Positions 1 to 6,177 of a DNA stretch of 12,531 nucleotides are shown here, piece by piece. Location of the stretch: NCBI GenBank assembly GCA_036377055.1, contig DASUZD010000213.1:1-12531 (forward strand), in the 5' to 3' direction. Each line of letters opens with the position of its first letter. Position 1 is the first letter of the stretch. Both the position numbers and the translations under genes were made by a program. The notes under the pieces were generated by a model. It did no database searches, was not told the origin of the DNA, and saw only the letters and a list, made by a program, of their open reading frames with translations. The DNA is from DASUZD01 sp036377055 (GTDB lineage: Bacteria; Actinomycetota; Thermoleophilia; Gaiellales; Gaiellaceae).

Positions 1-430
1 TCTCATCGCAGACCCGCAGGGTCGCATCATCGACCTGCCGATCCGTTCGAACTTCCGCGAAGGCCTCACCGTCCTCGAGTACTTCATCTCGACGCACGGT
101 GGCCGAAAGGGTCTCGCCGACACGGCCATCCGTACGGCGGACTCGGGCTACCTCACGCGTCGTCTGGTGGACGTGGCGCAGGACGTCATCGTCCGCATCG
201 ACGACTGTGGCGACGAGGACGGCATCTTCGTCAACGCCGACGAGAAGGACCGCCAGGAGCCCTTCCAGGACGCGATCTTCGGCCGGCTCGTCGCGCAGGA
301 CGTGAAGGACCCGAAGGGCAACCTCATCGCGAAGCGCGGCGACGACATCGACCGTACGCTCGCGAAGAAGATTCTCGACGCCGGCGTGAGGCGCGTGCGC
401 GTCCGTTCGCCGCTCGCATGCGCGGCCTGA
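1..430 (+). CDS. rpoC: RNA polymerase beta' subunit, upstream fragment (partial at 5' end, premature stop)
   Basis: This is the 3' end of an RpoC reading frame that enters from outside the window; the first complete codon is at base 2. It encodes about 142 visible residues. The bridge helix is clear (LEYFISTHGGRKGLADTA, then SGYLTRRLVDV), followed by the first two cysteines of the second zinc site (DCG near residue 69 and RSPLAC near residue 140). A normal RpoC would continue into a GVC..CYG motif and the trigger loop. This frame instead reads Ala-Ala and stops at 428-430. It overlaps the start of a second RpoC copy in another frame. About 55 of the first 75 residues match that copy without gaps, so it is a diverged homologue and not a recent duplicate. 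It has 8 T-ending codons in those 75 against 3 in the downstream copy, weakly suggesting a different source. A chimeric assembly join is the simplest reading. A truncated product would lack the trigger loop and be catalytically incomplete alone. Confidence 0.85.
   Translation, partial: LIADPQGRIIDLPIRSNFREGLTVLEYFISTHGGRKGLADTAIRTADSGYLTRRLVDVAQDVIVRIDDCGDEDGIFVNADEKDRQEPFQDAIFGRLVAQDVKDPKGNLIAKRGDDIDRTLAKKILDAGVRRVRVRSPLACAA
418..430 (+). other. Junction between the two rpoC copies
   Basis: The ATG at 418 lies inside the last codons of the upstream fragment, whose TGA is at 428-430. The upstream copy matches RpoC up to the zinc-site Cys at 419-421. The downstream copy matches from the RGL at 421-429. 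The bases TGCGCGGCC around 419-427 fit both sides, so the copies meet in a short stretch that could be shared microhomology. The offset between aligned positions of the two copies is 425 nt, which is not a multiple of three; this explains the frame change. Window base 1 aligns to base 426. Confidence 0.6.
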
Positions 431-1974
431 TGACGAACCCGAAGGGCGAGATCATCGAGCGCCCGATCAAGGCCAACTTCATGGAGGGCCTGTCGGTGCT
501 CGAGTACTTCATCTCGACCCACGGCGCCCGGAAGGGCCTCGCCGACACCGCGCTCCGCACGGCTGACTCGGGCTACCTCACGCGCCGTCTCGTCGACGTC
601 TCGCAGGACGTGATCATCCGCGAGTACGACTGCGGCACCGACGATCACATCGCGCTGCCGTTGCACACCCCGGACGGTCTGAACAAGAGCCTCGCGGCCC
701 GCATCCTCGCGCGCGAGATCAAGAAGGGCAAGAAGGTGCTCGCCGAGGCCGGCATCGAGCTGACGTCGGCGAAGCTGCGCGAGATCGAGGACGCGCTCGG
801 CGAGGACGGCGCGGACACGGTCGTCCCGGTCAGGTCGGTGCTCAAGTGCCGGAGCGAGTTCGGCGTCTGCCAGGCCTGTTACGGCACCTTCCTCGCGACG
901 GGGAAGATGTGCGAGATCGGCGATGCGGTCGGGATCATCGCCGCGCAGTCGATCGGCGAGCCGGGCACGCAGCTGACGATGCGGACCTTCCACACGGGCG
1001 GCATCGCCGGCGCCGACATCACGCACGGCCTGCCGCGCGTCGTCGAGATCTTCGAGGCGCGCAACCCGAAGGGCGCGGCCACTTTGGCCGAGCTCGGCGG
1101 GAAGGTCGAGATCGAGCAGACCGACCGCGGCGCTCGCGTGATCGTGCACCCGGACGGCGTCGACGAGAACGGGGAGCCGCTCGAGCCGAAGGCGTACCAG
1201 CTTCCGCGCCGAACTCGGGTCCTCGTCCGGGACGGCCAGGTGATCGAGGCCGGCGACGCCCTCCACGAGGGCTCGCGCGCCCCGGCCGACCTGCTCCGCC
1301 TCAAGGGGTCGACGCCGACCGAGCTATACCTCGTCGGCGAGGTGCAGAAGGTGTACCGCTCGCAGGGCGTCGACATCCACGACAAGCACATCGAGCTGAT
1401 CGTCCGGCAGATGCTGAAGAAGGTCCGCGTCGACAACCCGGGCGAGACCGAGCTCCTGCCCGGGCAGCTCGTGGACAAGGTCGTGCTCGACCGCGAGAAC
1501 GCGCGGATCGCCGACGAGGGCAAGGAACAGGCGACGTTCGAGCCGCTGATCCTCGGGATCACGAAGGCGTCGCTCGCGACCGAGTCGTTCCTCTCGGCGG
1601 CCTCCTTCCAGGAGACGACGAAGGTGCTCACCGACGCCTCGATCGAGGGGAAGGTCGACCGCCTGCTCGGCCTGAAGGAGAACGTGATCATCGGCAAGCT
1701 GATCCCGGCCGCGACGGGGCTGAAGCGCTACCGGACGATCGAGATCGGCCCGTCCGACACGGCGACGCTCCCGGCCTACACGCGGCCGGCGACCGAGGAG
1801 CAGCTGCTCGCGGCGCTCGAGGAGATCGGCAGCGACGGCGGCGACGGGCTCGACCTCAACGCACTCGGCCTCGACTTCGGCGGCCAGCCCGACCTGAACG
1901 ACGAGGCCAAGCCGCACGAGGCCGGCGAGGCCGAAGAGATCCCGGAGGTGGATTCTCCTCTTGACGAGTCGTAG
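418..1974 (+). CDS. rpoC: RNA polymerase beta' subunit, C-terminal part
   Basis: This encodes the C-terminal 518 residues of RpoC, the large catalytic subunit of RNA polymerase. In order it has the bridge helix (about residues 28-62), the full four-cysteine zinc site (C72, C144, C151, C154), the trigger-loop region (IGEPGTQLTMRTFHTGG, about 179-195) and the sequence ITHGLPRVVEIFEAR. Further on are GEVQKVYRSQGVDIHDKHIE, ASLATESFLSAASFQET and ENVIIGKLIPAATG, all hallmark blocks of the beta' C-terminus. The tail is acidic, as in many actinobacterial RpoC proteins. The given start is only the first ATG in frame. Frame 1 stays open upstream through the fragment, but the RpoC match begins at about 418-426. 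No Shine-Dalgarno sequence lies close to 418, so this is probably the inner part of a full-length rpoC whose 5' two-thirds is missing or replaced here. A real split gene, comparable to archaeal A'/A'', is possible but less likely. Confidence 0.9.
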   Translation: MRGLMTNPKGEIIERPIKANFMEGLSVLEYFISTHGARKGLADTALRTADSGYLTRRLVDVSQDVIIREYDCGTDDHIALPLHTPDGLNKSLAARILAREIKKGKKVLAEAGIELTSAKLREIEDALGEDGADTVVPVRSVLKCRSEFGVCQACYGTFLATGKMCEIGDAVGIIAAQSIGEPGTQLTMRTFHTGGIAGADITHGLPRVVEIFEARNPKGAATLAELGGKVEIEQTDRGARVIVHPDGVDENGEPLEPKAYQLPRRTRVLVRDGQVIEAGDALHEGSRAPADLLRLKGSTPTELYLVGEVQKVYRSQGVDIHDKHIELIVRQMLKKVRVDNPGETELLPGQLVDKVVLDRENARIADEGKEQATFEPLILGITKASLATESFLSAASFQETTKVLTDASIEGKVDRLLGLKENVIIGKLIPAATGLKRYRTIEIGPSDTATLPAYTRPATEEQLLAALEEIGSDGGDGLDLNALGLDFGGQPDLNDEAKPHEAGEAEEIPEVDSPLDES

Positions 1975-2016
1975 CGCGAAGTCCGGCGCCTTCGGCGCCA
2001 TGACGACTTCGCGCTA
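1972..2016 (+). terminator. Long two-part hairpin overlapping the rpoC stop codon
   Basis: There is a perfect 12-bp outer stem (TAGCGCGAAGTC at 1972-1983 with its complement at 2005-2016). Inside it is a 6-bp inner stem GGCGCC/GGCGCC (1985-1990 with 1994-1999) around a TTC loop. The left arm begins with the rpoC stop codon itself. No T-tract follows, so it is either a terminator of the type without a U-run, common in G+C-rich bacteria, or an intergenic palindromic repeat that also protects the rpoC mRNA 3' end. Confidence 0.5.
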
Positions 2017-2033
2017 GCGAAGAGCCGTAGTAG

Positions 2034-2061
2034 GCGAGGCCCGGCAAAAGCCGGGCCTCGC
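2034..2061 (+). terminator. Perfect 12-bp hairpin with AAAA loop
   Basis: GCGAGGCCCGGC at 2034-2045 pairs perfectly with 2050-2061 around an AAAA tetraloop. It lies 18 nt after the previous hairpin, between rpoC and the exported-protein gene. The stem is very strong, but no T-run follows on either strand. Its position fits the end of the rpoBC transcript. Confidence 0.55.
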
Positions 2062-2123
2062 GGCGCTATGAGCGTCAGCGGCTTTGTAAAGCTCGGCAAG
2101 TGTCGCCGCTTCTTCTGGTACAC

Positions 2124-3872
2124 ATGAGCCGGGTCGTGCGCCGGTTGCTCCTCGTTGTCGCCGCTCTGGCGGTCGTCGTCGCGTTTCCTGCGCGTGCTCG
2201 CGCGGACGGCGAATGTGCGCCGCTTCCCGCGAAGAAGCCCGTCTGGATCGACTTCGCCGACGGGTCCGTGCCGTTTTGGGATCAATTCGCTCGCCCCGGG
2301 GTCGTCGCTGCGGCGTCGAACCTGATCTTCCCGGCGAAGCTTCGCGCCGCCGGCGCCCAGACCGTCTACTGGGACATGTACCTGAACAACCGCGTCGGGA
2401 CTCCGGCCAAGCCGGCGGATCCCGAGACGGTGGTCGCGCGCGCGAACCGCCTCTTCGACTATGCCGTCCAGGGCTCCGGCTGCTCGACGCCCGCGATCGC
2501 CGAAAACGAGCTCTTCGGCGCGAGCCTCGTCACGCCGTGGTCGGTGACGAACGCGCAGTACCGCGCGAACGTCCTCCTCTACCTTCGCACGCTCGCCTCG
2601 CGCGGCGCGCACCCGTACCTCCTCGTGTCGAGCCCGCCCTACACCGCGGGGGAGGCAGGCGAGTGGTGGAAGCAGGCCTCGCAGGTCGCCGACCTTGTGC
2701 TCGAGACGTACTTCAACGCGCCGAACATCTACGCGCAGGGGCCGCTGCTCGGGAACCGCGCCCTCCGCACCGCGATGCGGAAGCGGGTGCTGAGCCTGAC
2801 GGGGCTCGGGATCCCGACCTCGAAGCTCGGCATCATGCTCGGCTTCCAGACGGAGCCTCACCAGGGCGGCCGCGAGGGACTCAACCCCGCGACCGCTTGG
2901 TTCGAGACGGTGAAGTGGCAGGCGCTCTCGGCGAAGCAGGTCGCGCGCGAGTGGCCGATCGCCACGATCTGGTCGTGGGGCTGGGCGAACTGGGGCGCGC
3001 GCGGCTACGACCCGGACAAGAAGGCCGCCGCGTGCGTGTGGCTCTGGACGCGCGACCGCCGTCTCTGTAACGGGCCTGCCGCTGCGGGCCCGAACTTCGA
3101 CACCTCACTGACGGAGGGGCAGATCCGCCTGCCGGCCGGCGTGCAGTGCTCGGTCGACAAGCGCCAGATCACGTCCGCTGCGATCACGCGGCTCCAGGCG
3201 CTGACGGACGATCGTGAGGTTGCGTTCACAGCGCTCTTCGCGCGCGCCGTCGCCGCCGAGCAGGAGCCGGTGACGACCACGGACGTGCTAGCCGCGGAGC
3301 GAGCGGTGATCGCGACTCGCTTCGGCGGGAGCGTCGACGCCTATCGCGCAGCGATCGCGAAGGCGGGTGCGACGGTGCAGCTCGCCCGCGGGGCGATCGC
3401 CGATCAGCTCCGCCGCTCGCGAATCGAGTCCACGTTTTCGGTCCGTCGCCCGACGCCGGTCGAGATCTCTTCCTTCTACTTCGCCTACCCGACATTGCTG
3501 GCCCGGCCGGTGCGCGTCTCGCCGGCCGCGTGGTGGCTCGGCGGCGACACCGAGGGCGTCGCCCTCTCGTCGATCGCGCCGGCCCAGCTCTTCCGGCTCG
3601 CAGGCAAGGGGACGATCCGTGCCCTCGACGGCAGCTGGGTCGTGCGGCCGCTGGGCAGGTCGATGGCGCTCGGCGCCCTTCCGCTCGAACGGGCGAGGCC
3701 GGGGATCGTGGCAGCGCTCGAGGCGTTCGCGCGCGGAGCGGCGTACGAGCGCTGGAGCGCCGCGAAGCAGGACTCGGCCCGGAAGCGCGCCGTCTGCGCC
3801 CGCGACGACCTGCCGAGCGCGGGCGCCGTCGACCTGTCGACGTTCCTGCCGTTCCTATCGCTGACCGGCTGA
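2124..3872 (+). CDS. Exported protein: TIM-barrel hydrolase-like domain fused to SurA/parvulin-like region
   Basis: The product is 582 residues from ATG 2124. This start gives a textbook signal peptide: MSRVVRR, a run of Leu/Val/Ala, then ARARA before Asp28. An in-frame GTG at 2100 would add 8 residues in front and spoil it; neither start has a clear Shine-Dalgarno. Residues about 35-320 look like an alpha/beta barrel of glycoside-hydrolase type. They are rich in Trp and Tyr, with an Asn-Glu pair in AENELFG (about 126-130), TEPHQGG (about 243) and IWSWGWANWG (about 282-291). Residues about 345-575 resemble the SurA/PrsA chaperone layout. They have an RFGGSVDAYRAAIAKAG..ARGAIADQLR helical part, a PTPVEISSFYFAYPTLL..PVRV entry to a parvulin domain, and a closing YERWSAAKQ..CARDDLP helix. 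The parvulin His (usually SHIL) is absent, here SPAAWW. I recognise no named family; substrate and role are unknown. Its tail overlaps the convergent cyclase gene by 18 nt. Confidence 0.8.
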   Translation: MSRVVRRLLLVVAALAVVVAFPARARADGECAPLPAKKPVWIDFADGSVPFWDQFARPGVVAAASNLIFPAKLRAAGAQTVYWDMYLNNRVGTPAKPADPETVVARANRLFDYAVQGSGCSTPAIAENELFGASLVTPWSVTNAQYRANVLLYLRTLASRGAHPYLLVSSPPYTAGEAGEWWKQASQVADLVLETYFNAPNIYAQGPLLGNRALRTAMRKRVLSLTGLGIPTSKLGIMLGFQTEPHQGGREGLNPATAWFETVKWQALSAKQVAREWPIATIWSWGWANWGARGYDPDKKAAACVWLWTRDRRLCNGPAAAGPNFDTSLTEGQIRLPAGVQCSVDKRQITSAAITRLQALTDDREVAFTALFARAVAAEQEPVTTTDVLAAERAVIATRFGGSVDAYRAAIAKAGATVQLARGAIADQLRRSRIESTFSVRRPTPVEISSFYFAYPTLLARPVRVSPAAWWLGGDTEGVALSSIAPAQLFRLAGKGTIRALDGSWVVRPLGRSMALGALPLERARPGIVAALEAFARGAAYERWSAAKQDSARKRAVCARDDLPSAGAVDLSTFLPFLSLTG

Positions 3873-5027
3873 CGAGCTGCGAGCCGTTCCGTCAGCAGCG
3901 ACGACCTGCCCCTTGCCGGCGTTCTTCGCTCGATAGAGGGCCTCGTCCGCGCGCTGGAAGAACGTGACGGCGTCGTCCTCCGCGCGCAGCTCGGCGACGC
4001 CCGCGGAGAGGTAGAGCTTGCCGATCTGCGAGATCGGCCGTGACGAGACCGCGGCCTGCAGCCGCCGGTAGAGCTGGTCGGCGTCGTCGAGGCCGGACTC
4101 GGGGAGGATGACCGCGAACTCGTCGCCGCCGACGCGACACGCGATGTCGGCCGAGCGGACGACGTCGCGGACGCGCTCCGCCGCCGCCGCGAGCACGGAG
4201 TCGCCGGCGAGGTGGCCGATCCGGTCGTTGACGGCCTTGAAGTCGTCGAGGTCGAAGACGATCAGCGCGAGGTGGCGGTTGTAGCGCTGGGCGCGAGCGA
4301 CTTCGCGCGCGAGCGTCTCGTGGAAGTAGCGCCGGTTGTGGAGGTTCGTCAGCGCGTCGAGGTCGGCGAGCTGGCGGGCCTCGCGGAAGCGGCGCGCGTT
4401 CTCGATCGCCGGGCCGGCTCGCGACGCCAGCGCCTCGAGCTCGGCGAGCGTCTCGTCGTCGAAGACGTGCGACGCCGTCCGGGTGAAGATCGTCAGGAAC
4501 CCGAGCGGGCCCGACTCGGCGGCGAGCGGGATCGCCAGCCCTGAGTGAATGAGGTCGCCCTGCGCCGCGAGCTCCTCCGGCGTGTACTTGTACGCGATCG
4601 CGATCGAGCGCGCCCGGCGCCCGTCCGGCGGTCCCGCGACGGCCTGGCGCTCCGCCTCCTCGGCGCTGAGCCCGAGCGTCGCGACGAGCGGCTTGCCCTC
4701 CGAGCTCGTCATCGAGATCAGCGCGGCGTCGGCACCGGAGAGAGCGGCCGCGGCCTGCAGCGTCCGGGAGAGCACCTCGTCGAGGTCGATCGATCCCGCA
4801 AGCTCGGCGAGGACACGACTCCGGCGGCCTTCCTCCTCGGCGCGCTCGACTGCGCTCGAGAGCTCGCCCACGACCGACTCCATACGCTCGTTCATCTCGG
4901 CCACGGCGCGCGCGAGCCGGTCATTGTCGTCCTCGTGATCGGACCGCCGGCGCGCGACGGCCACGAGCAGGACGGCGACGGCCACCGCCAGCGCGGAGGC
5001 GATTCCCGCGAGCACGACCGTCAGCAC
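3855..5027 (-). CDS. Membrane-anchored GAF-GGDEF diguanylate cyclase
   Basis: The protein has 390 residues and is predicted to make cyclic di-GMP from two GTP. It starts with a single hydrophobic helix (residues about 3-25, followed by RRR). A charged, probably coiled-coil stretch (about 30-70) and a GAF-like sensor domain (about 75-212) come next. The GGDEF domain follows (about 218-380): DALTNLHNRR near 223-233, FDLDDFKAVND at 258-268 and an intact GGDEF at 300-304. An inhibitory-site RxxD (R291-D294) sits five residues upstream, as needed for product feedback. Catalytic residues look complete, so it should be active. The start is GTG at 5027 with CGAGG 5 nt upstream on the minus strand. 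The GAF ligand cannot be read from sequence. It is transcribed away from the ribosomal operon and towards the exported-protein gene, and shows no operon partner in the window. Confidence 0.93.
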   Translation of the reverse strand: MLTVVLAGIASALAVAVAVLLVAVARRRSDHEDDNDRLARAVAEMNERMESVVGELSSAVERAEEEGRRSRVLAELAGSIDLDEVLSRTLQAAAALSGADAALISMTSSEGKPLVATLGLSAEEAERQAVAGPPDGRRARSIAIAYKYTPEELAAQGDLIHSGLAIPLAAESGPLGFLTIFTRTASHVFDDETLAELEALASRAGPAIENARRFREARQLADLDALTNLHNRRYFHETLAREVARAQRYNRHLALIVFDLDDFKAVNDRIGHLAGDSVLAAAAERVRDVVRSADIACRVGGDEFAVILPESGLDDADQLYRRLQAAVSSRPISQIGKLYLSAGVAELRAEDDAVTFFQRADEALYRAKNAGKGQVVAADGTARSSSAGQR

Positions 5028-5129
5028 AGTCGCCTCGCAGCACTATGGAGGAGTGCGGACACCCAGACTTCCCCGTCAGGCCGCTTGGCGGGATGCCTAG
5101 CCCGCTACTCACTTTAGTAGCCGTCGGAA

Positions 5130-5157
5130 GCCATATCTATGCTTTCTAAGTTGTAAA
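5130..5157 (-). promoter_or_regulatory. Possible promoter of the diguanylate cyclase gene
   Basis: On the minus strand, TTTACA (5157-5152) and TATGGC (5135-5130) are 16 nt apart inside the A+T-rich island. A transcript would begin near 5123 and have a leader of about 95 nt. The -10 match is poor, so this is only a candidate. Confidence 0.22.
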
Positions 5158-5222
5158 CGCGGCCGCACATGGGTCTCTGGCGGGCACCCGAAAACCCGGT
5201 TTCGAAGCCGGTTCTCGCTTGT

Positions 5223-5251
5223 TTGACGCCTATCACAAGCTTCGGTACCAT
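5223..5251 (+). promoter_or_regulatory. Housekeeping-sigma promoter of the rpsL operon
   Basis: TTGACG (5223-5228) and TACCAT (5246-5251) are separated by exactly 17 nt. That is five of six matches to the -35 consensus and four of six to the -10, with ideal spacing. Transcription should start near 5258, leaving a leader of about 67 nt before rpsL. It is the only strong promoter I see ahead of the ten-gene ribosomal run. Confidence 0.75.
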
Positions 5252-5254
5252 GCC

Positions 5255-5290
5255 CGGTCGCGGTTGGCAGGGCCAGCGGCCCGCCGACCG
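5255..5290 (+). promoter_or_regulatory. Possible hairpin in the rpsL mRNA leader
   Basis: CGGTCG (5255-5260) pairs with CGACCG (5285-5290). The stem continues through CGG/CCG with one bulged C, and there is an inner TGGC/GCCA stem. If transcription starts near 5258, the first few pairs are lost. It might be a ribosomal-protein control site, but nothing in the sequence proves that. Confidence 0.3.
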
Positions 5291-5324
5291 TTGTCGTGTG
5301 GAGAGACCTCGAACGTAGGAGCGC

Positions 5325-5696
5325 ATGCCGACCGTCAATCAGCTTGTCAGGAAGGGCCGCGTCGCGCCGAAGGCGAAGACGAAGACGCCGCACCTCGAAG
5401 GCGCCCCGCAGAAGCGGGGGGTCTGCACGCGCGTGTTCACGCACACGCCGAAGAAGCCGAACTCCGCGCTTCGCAAGGTGGCGCGCGTGCGCCTGACGAA
5501 CCAGATGGAGGTCACCTCCTACATCCCGGGCGAGGGCCACAACCTCCAGGAGCACTCGGTCGTGCTCGTCCGCGGCGGTCGCGTCAAGGACCTGCCGGGC
5601 GTGCGCTACAAGGTGATCCGCGCGGCGCTCGACGCCGCCGGCGTCTCCGACCGCAAGCAGGCCCGCTCGAAGTACGGCGCCAAGCGAGGCTCGTAA
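5325..5696 (+). CDS. rpsL: 30S ribosomal protein S12
   Basis: S12 sits at the decoding centre of the 30S subunit. The 123-residue product has the family length and motifs: PQKRGVCTRV (about 28-37), TPKKPNSALRK (41-51), EGHNLQEHSVVLVRGGRVKDLPGVRY (about 70-95). Lys43 and Lys88, the positions changed in streptomycin-resistant mutants, are wild type. Asp89, the site thiomethylated by RimO in other bacteria, is present. The start ATG follows TAGGAG (5316-5321) with a short 3-nt spacer. It is the first gene of the operon, and its TAA shares a base with the rpsG start. Confidence 0.98.
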   Translation: MPTVNQLVRKGRVAPKAKTKTPHLEGAPQKRGVCTRVFTHTPKKPNSALRKVARVRLTNQMEVTSYIPGEGHNLQEHSVVLVRGGRVKDLPGVRYKVIRAALDAAGVSDRKQARSKYGAKRGS

Positions 5697-6166
5697 TGCC
5701 ACGCCGCGCAGAAGTCTCGGTTCGACCCCTGGACCCGGATCCCGTCTACGGCAGCGTCCTCGTCACGCAGGTCATCAACAGGGTGATGACGCGCGGGAAG
5801 AAGAGCGTCGCCGAGACGATCGTCTACGACGCGATGGAGCAGATCGGGACCAAGACCGGCAAGCCGCCGGTGGAGGTGCTCGAGCAGGCCGTGAAGACGG
5901 TCACCCCGGTCCTCGAGGTTCGCTCCCGCCGCGTCGGCGGCGCCAACTATCAGGTGCCCGTGGAGGTTCCGCAGCGCCGTGCCCGCACGCTCGCCGTGCG
6001 CTGGCTCGTCAGCTACGCGCGCGACCGCCGGGAGAAGCACATGGGGGAGAAGCTTGCAGGGGAGATCCTCGACGCGCTGAATCAGCAGGGCGGCGCGTTC
6101 AAGCGCAAGGACGACGTCTACCGGATGGCGCAGGCCAACAAGGCCTTCGCGCACTACCGCTGGTAG
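5696..6166 (+). CDS. rpsG: 30S ribosomal protein S7
   Basis: S7 starts assembly of the 30S head by binding the 3' domain of 16S rRNA and lines the E site. The product has 156 residues, the normal length. Family blocks are MPRRAEV at the N-terminus, VINRVMTRGKKSVAE (about 25-39), VRSRRVGGANYQVPVEV (about 76-92), RRARTLAVRWLV and the C-terminal DVYRMAQANKAFAHYRW. Its ATG overlaps the rpsL stop by one base (TAATG), so translation is probably coupled. In E. coli S7 represses its own operon; no such site can be recognised here. Confidence 0.98.
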   Translation: MPRRAEVSVRPLDPDPVYGSVLVTQVINRVMTRGKKSVAETIVYDAMEQIGTKTGKPPVEVLEQAVKTVTPVLEVRSRRVGGANYQVPVEVPQRRARTLAVRWLVSYARDRREKHMGEKLAGEILDALNQQGGAFKRKDDVYRMAQANKAFAHYRW

Positions 6167-6177
6167 CCGGGATCGCT

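Larger units (their letters stand above)
5028..5324. other. Divergent intergenic region between cyclase gene and rpsL
   Basis: This stretch of 297 nt separates two divergent genes and holds no convincing coding frame. It contains a relatively A+T-rich island (about 5108-5160), a partly symmetric CCGGTTTCGAAGCCGG at about 5193-5208, the strong operon promoter at 5223-5251, and a transcribed leader with a possible hairpin. The T-arm-like TTCGAA does not extend into a tRNA cloverleaf. Confidence 0.7.

Noticed and set aside
415..430. Programmed frameshift joining the two rpoC frames
   Set aside because: No slippery sequence or following pseudoknot is evident, and a fused product would contain two bridge helices in series, which is structurally implausible.
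148..2861. Several long minus-strand frames opposite rpoC and the exported-protein gene
   Set aside because: They are all antisense to clear coding sequence and show the same low-complexity Arg/Asp/Val-rich composition. None shows a domain or a start signal.
5193..5225. A GGTTTCGAAGCCGG stretch resembling a tRNA T-arm
   Set aside because: The stem and loop lengths do not fit a T-arm. No acceptor stem, D-arm or anticodon arm can be built around it.
5250..5318. A 22-codon open frame upstream of rpsL (ATG at 5250)
   Set aside because: Its ATG lies within or before the predicted transcription start and inside the -10 region, so it would not be on the mRNA.
5219..5695. Extension of the rpsG frame upstream, starting at TTG 5219
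   Set aside because: The upstream part overlaps rpsL in another frame and has shadow composition. S7 homology begins exactly at MPRRAEV (5696).
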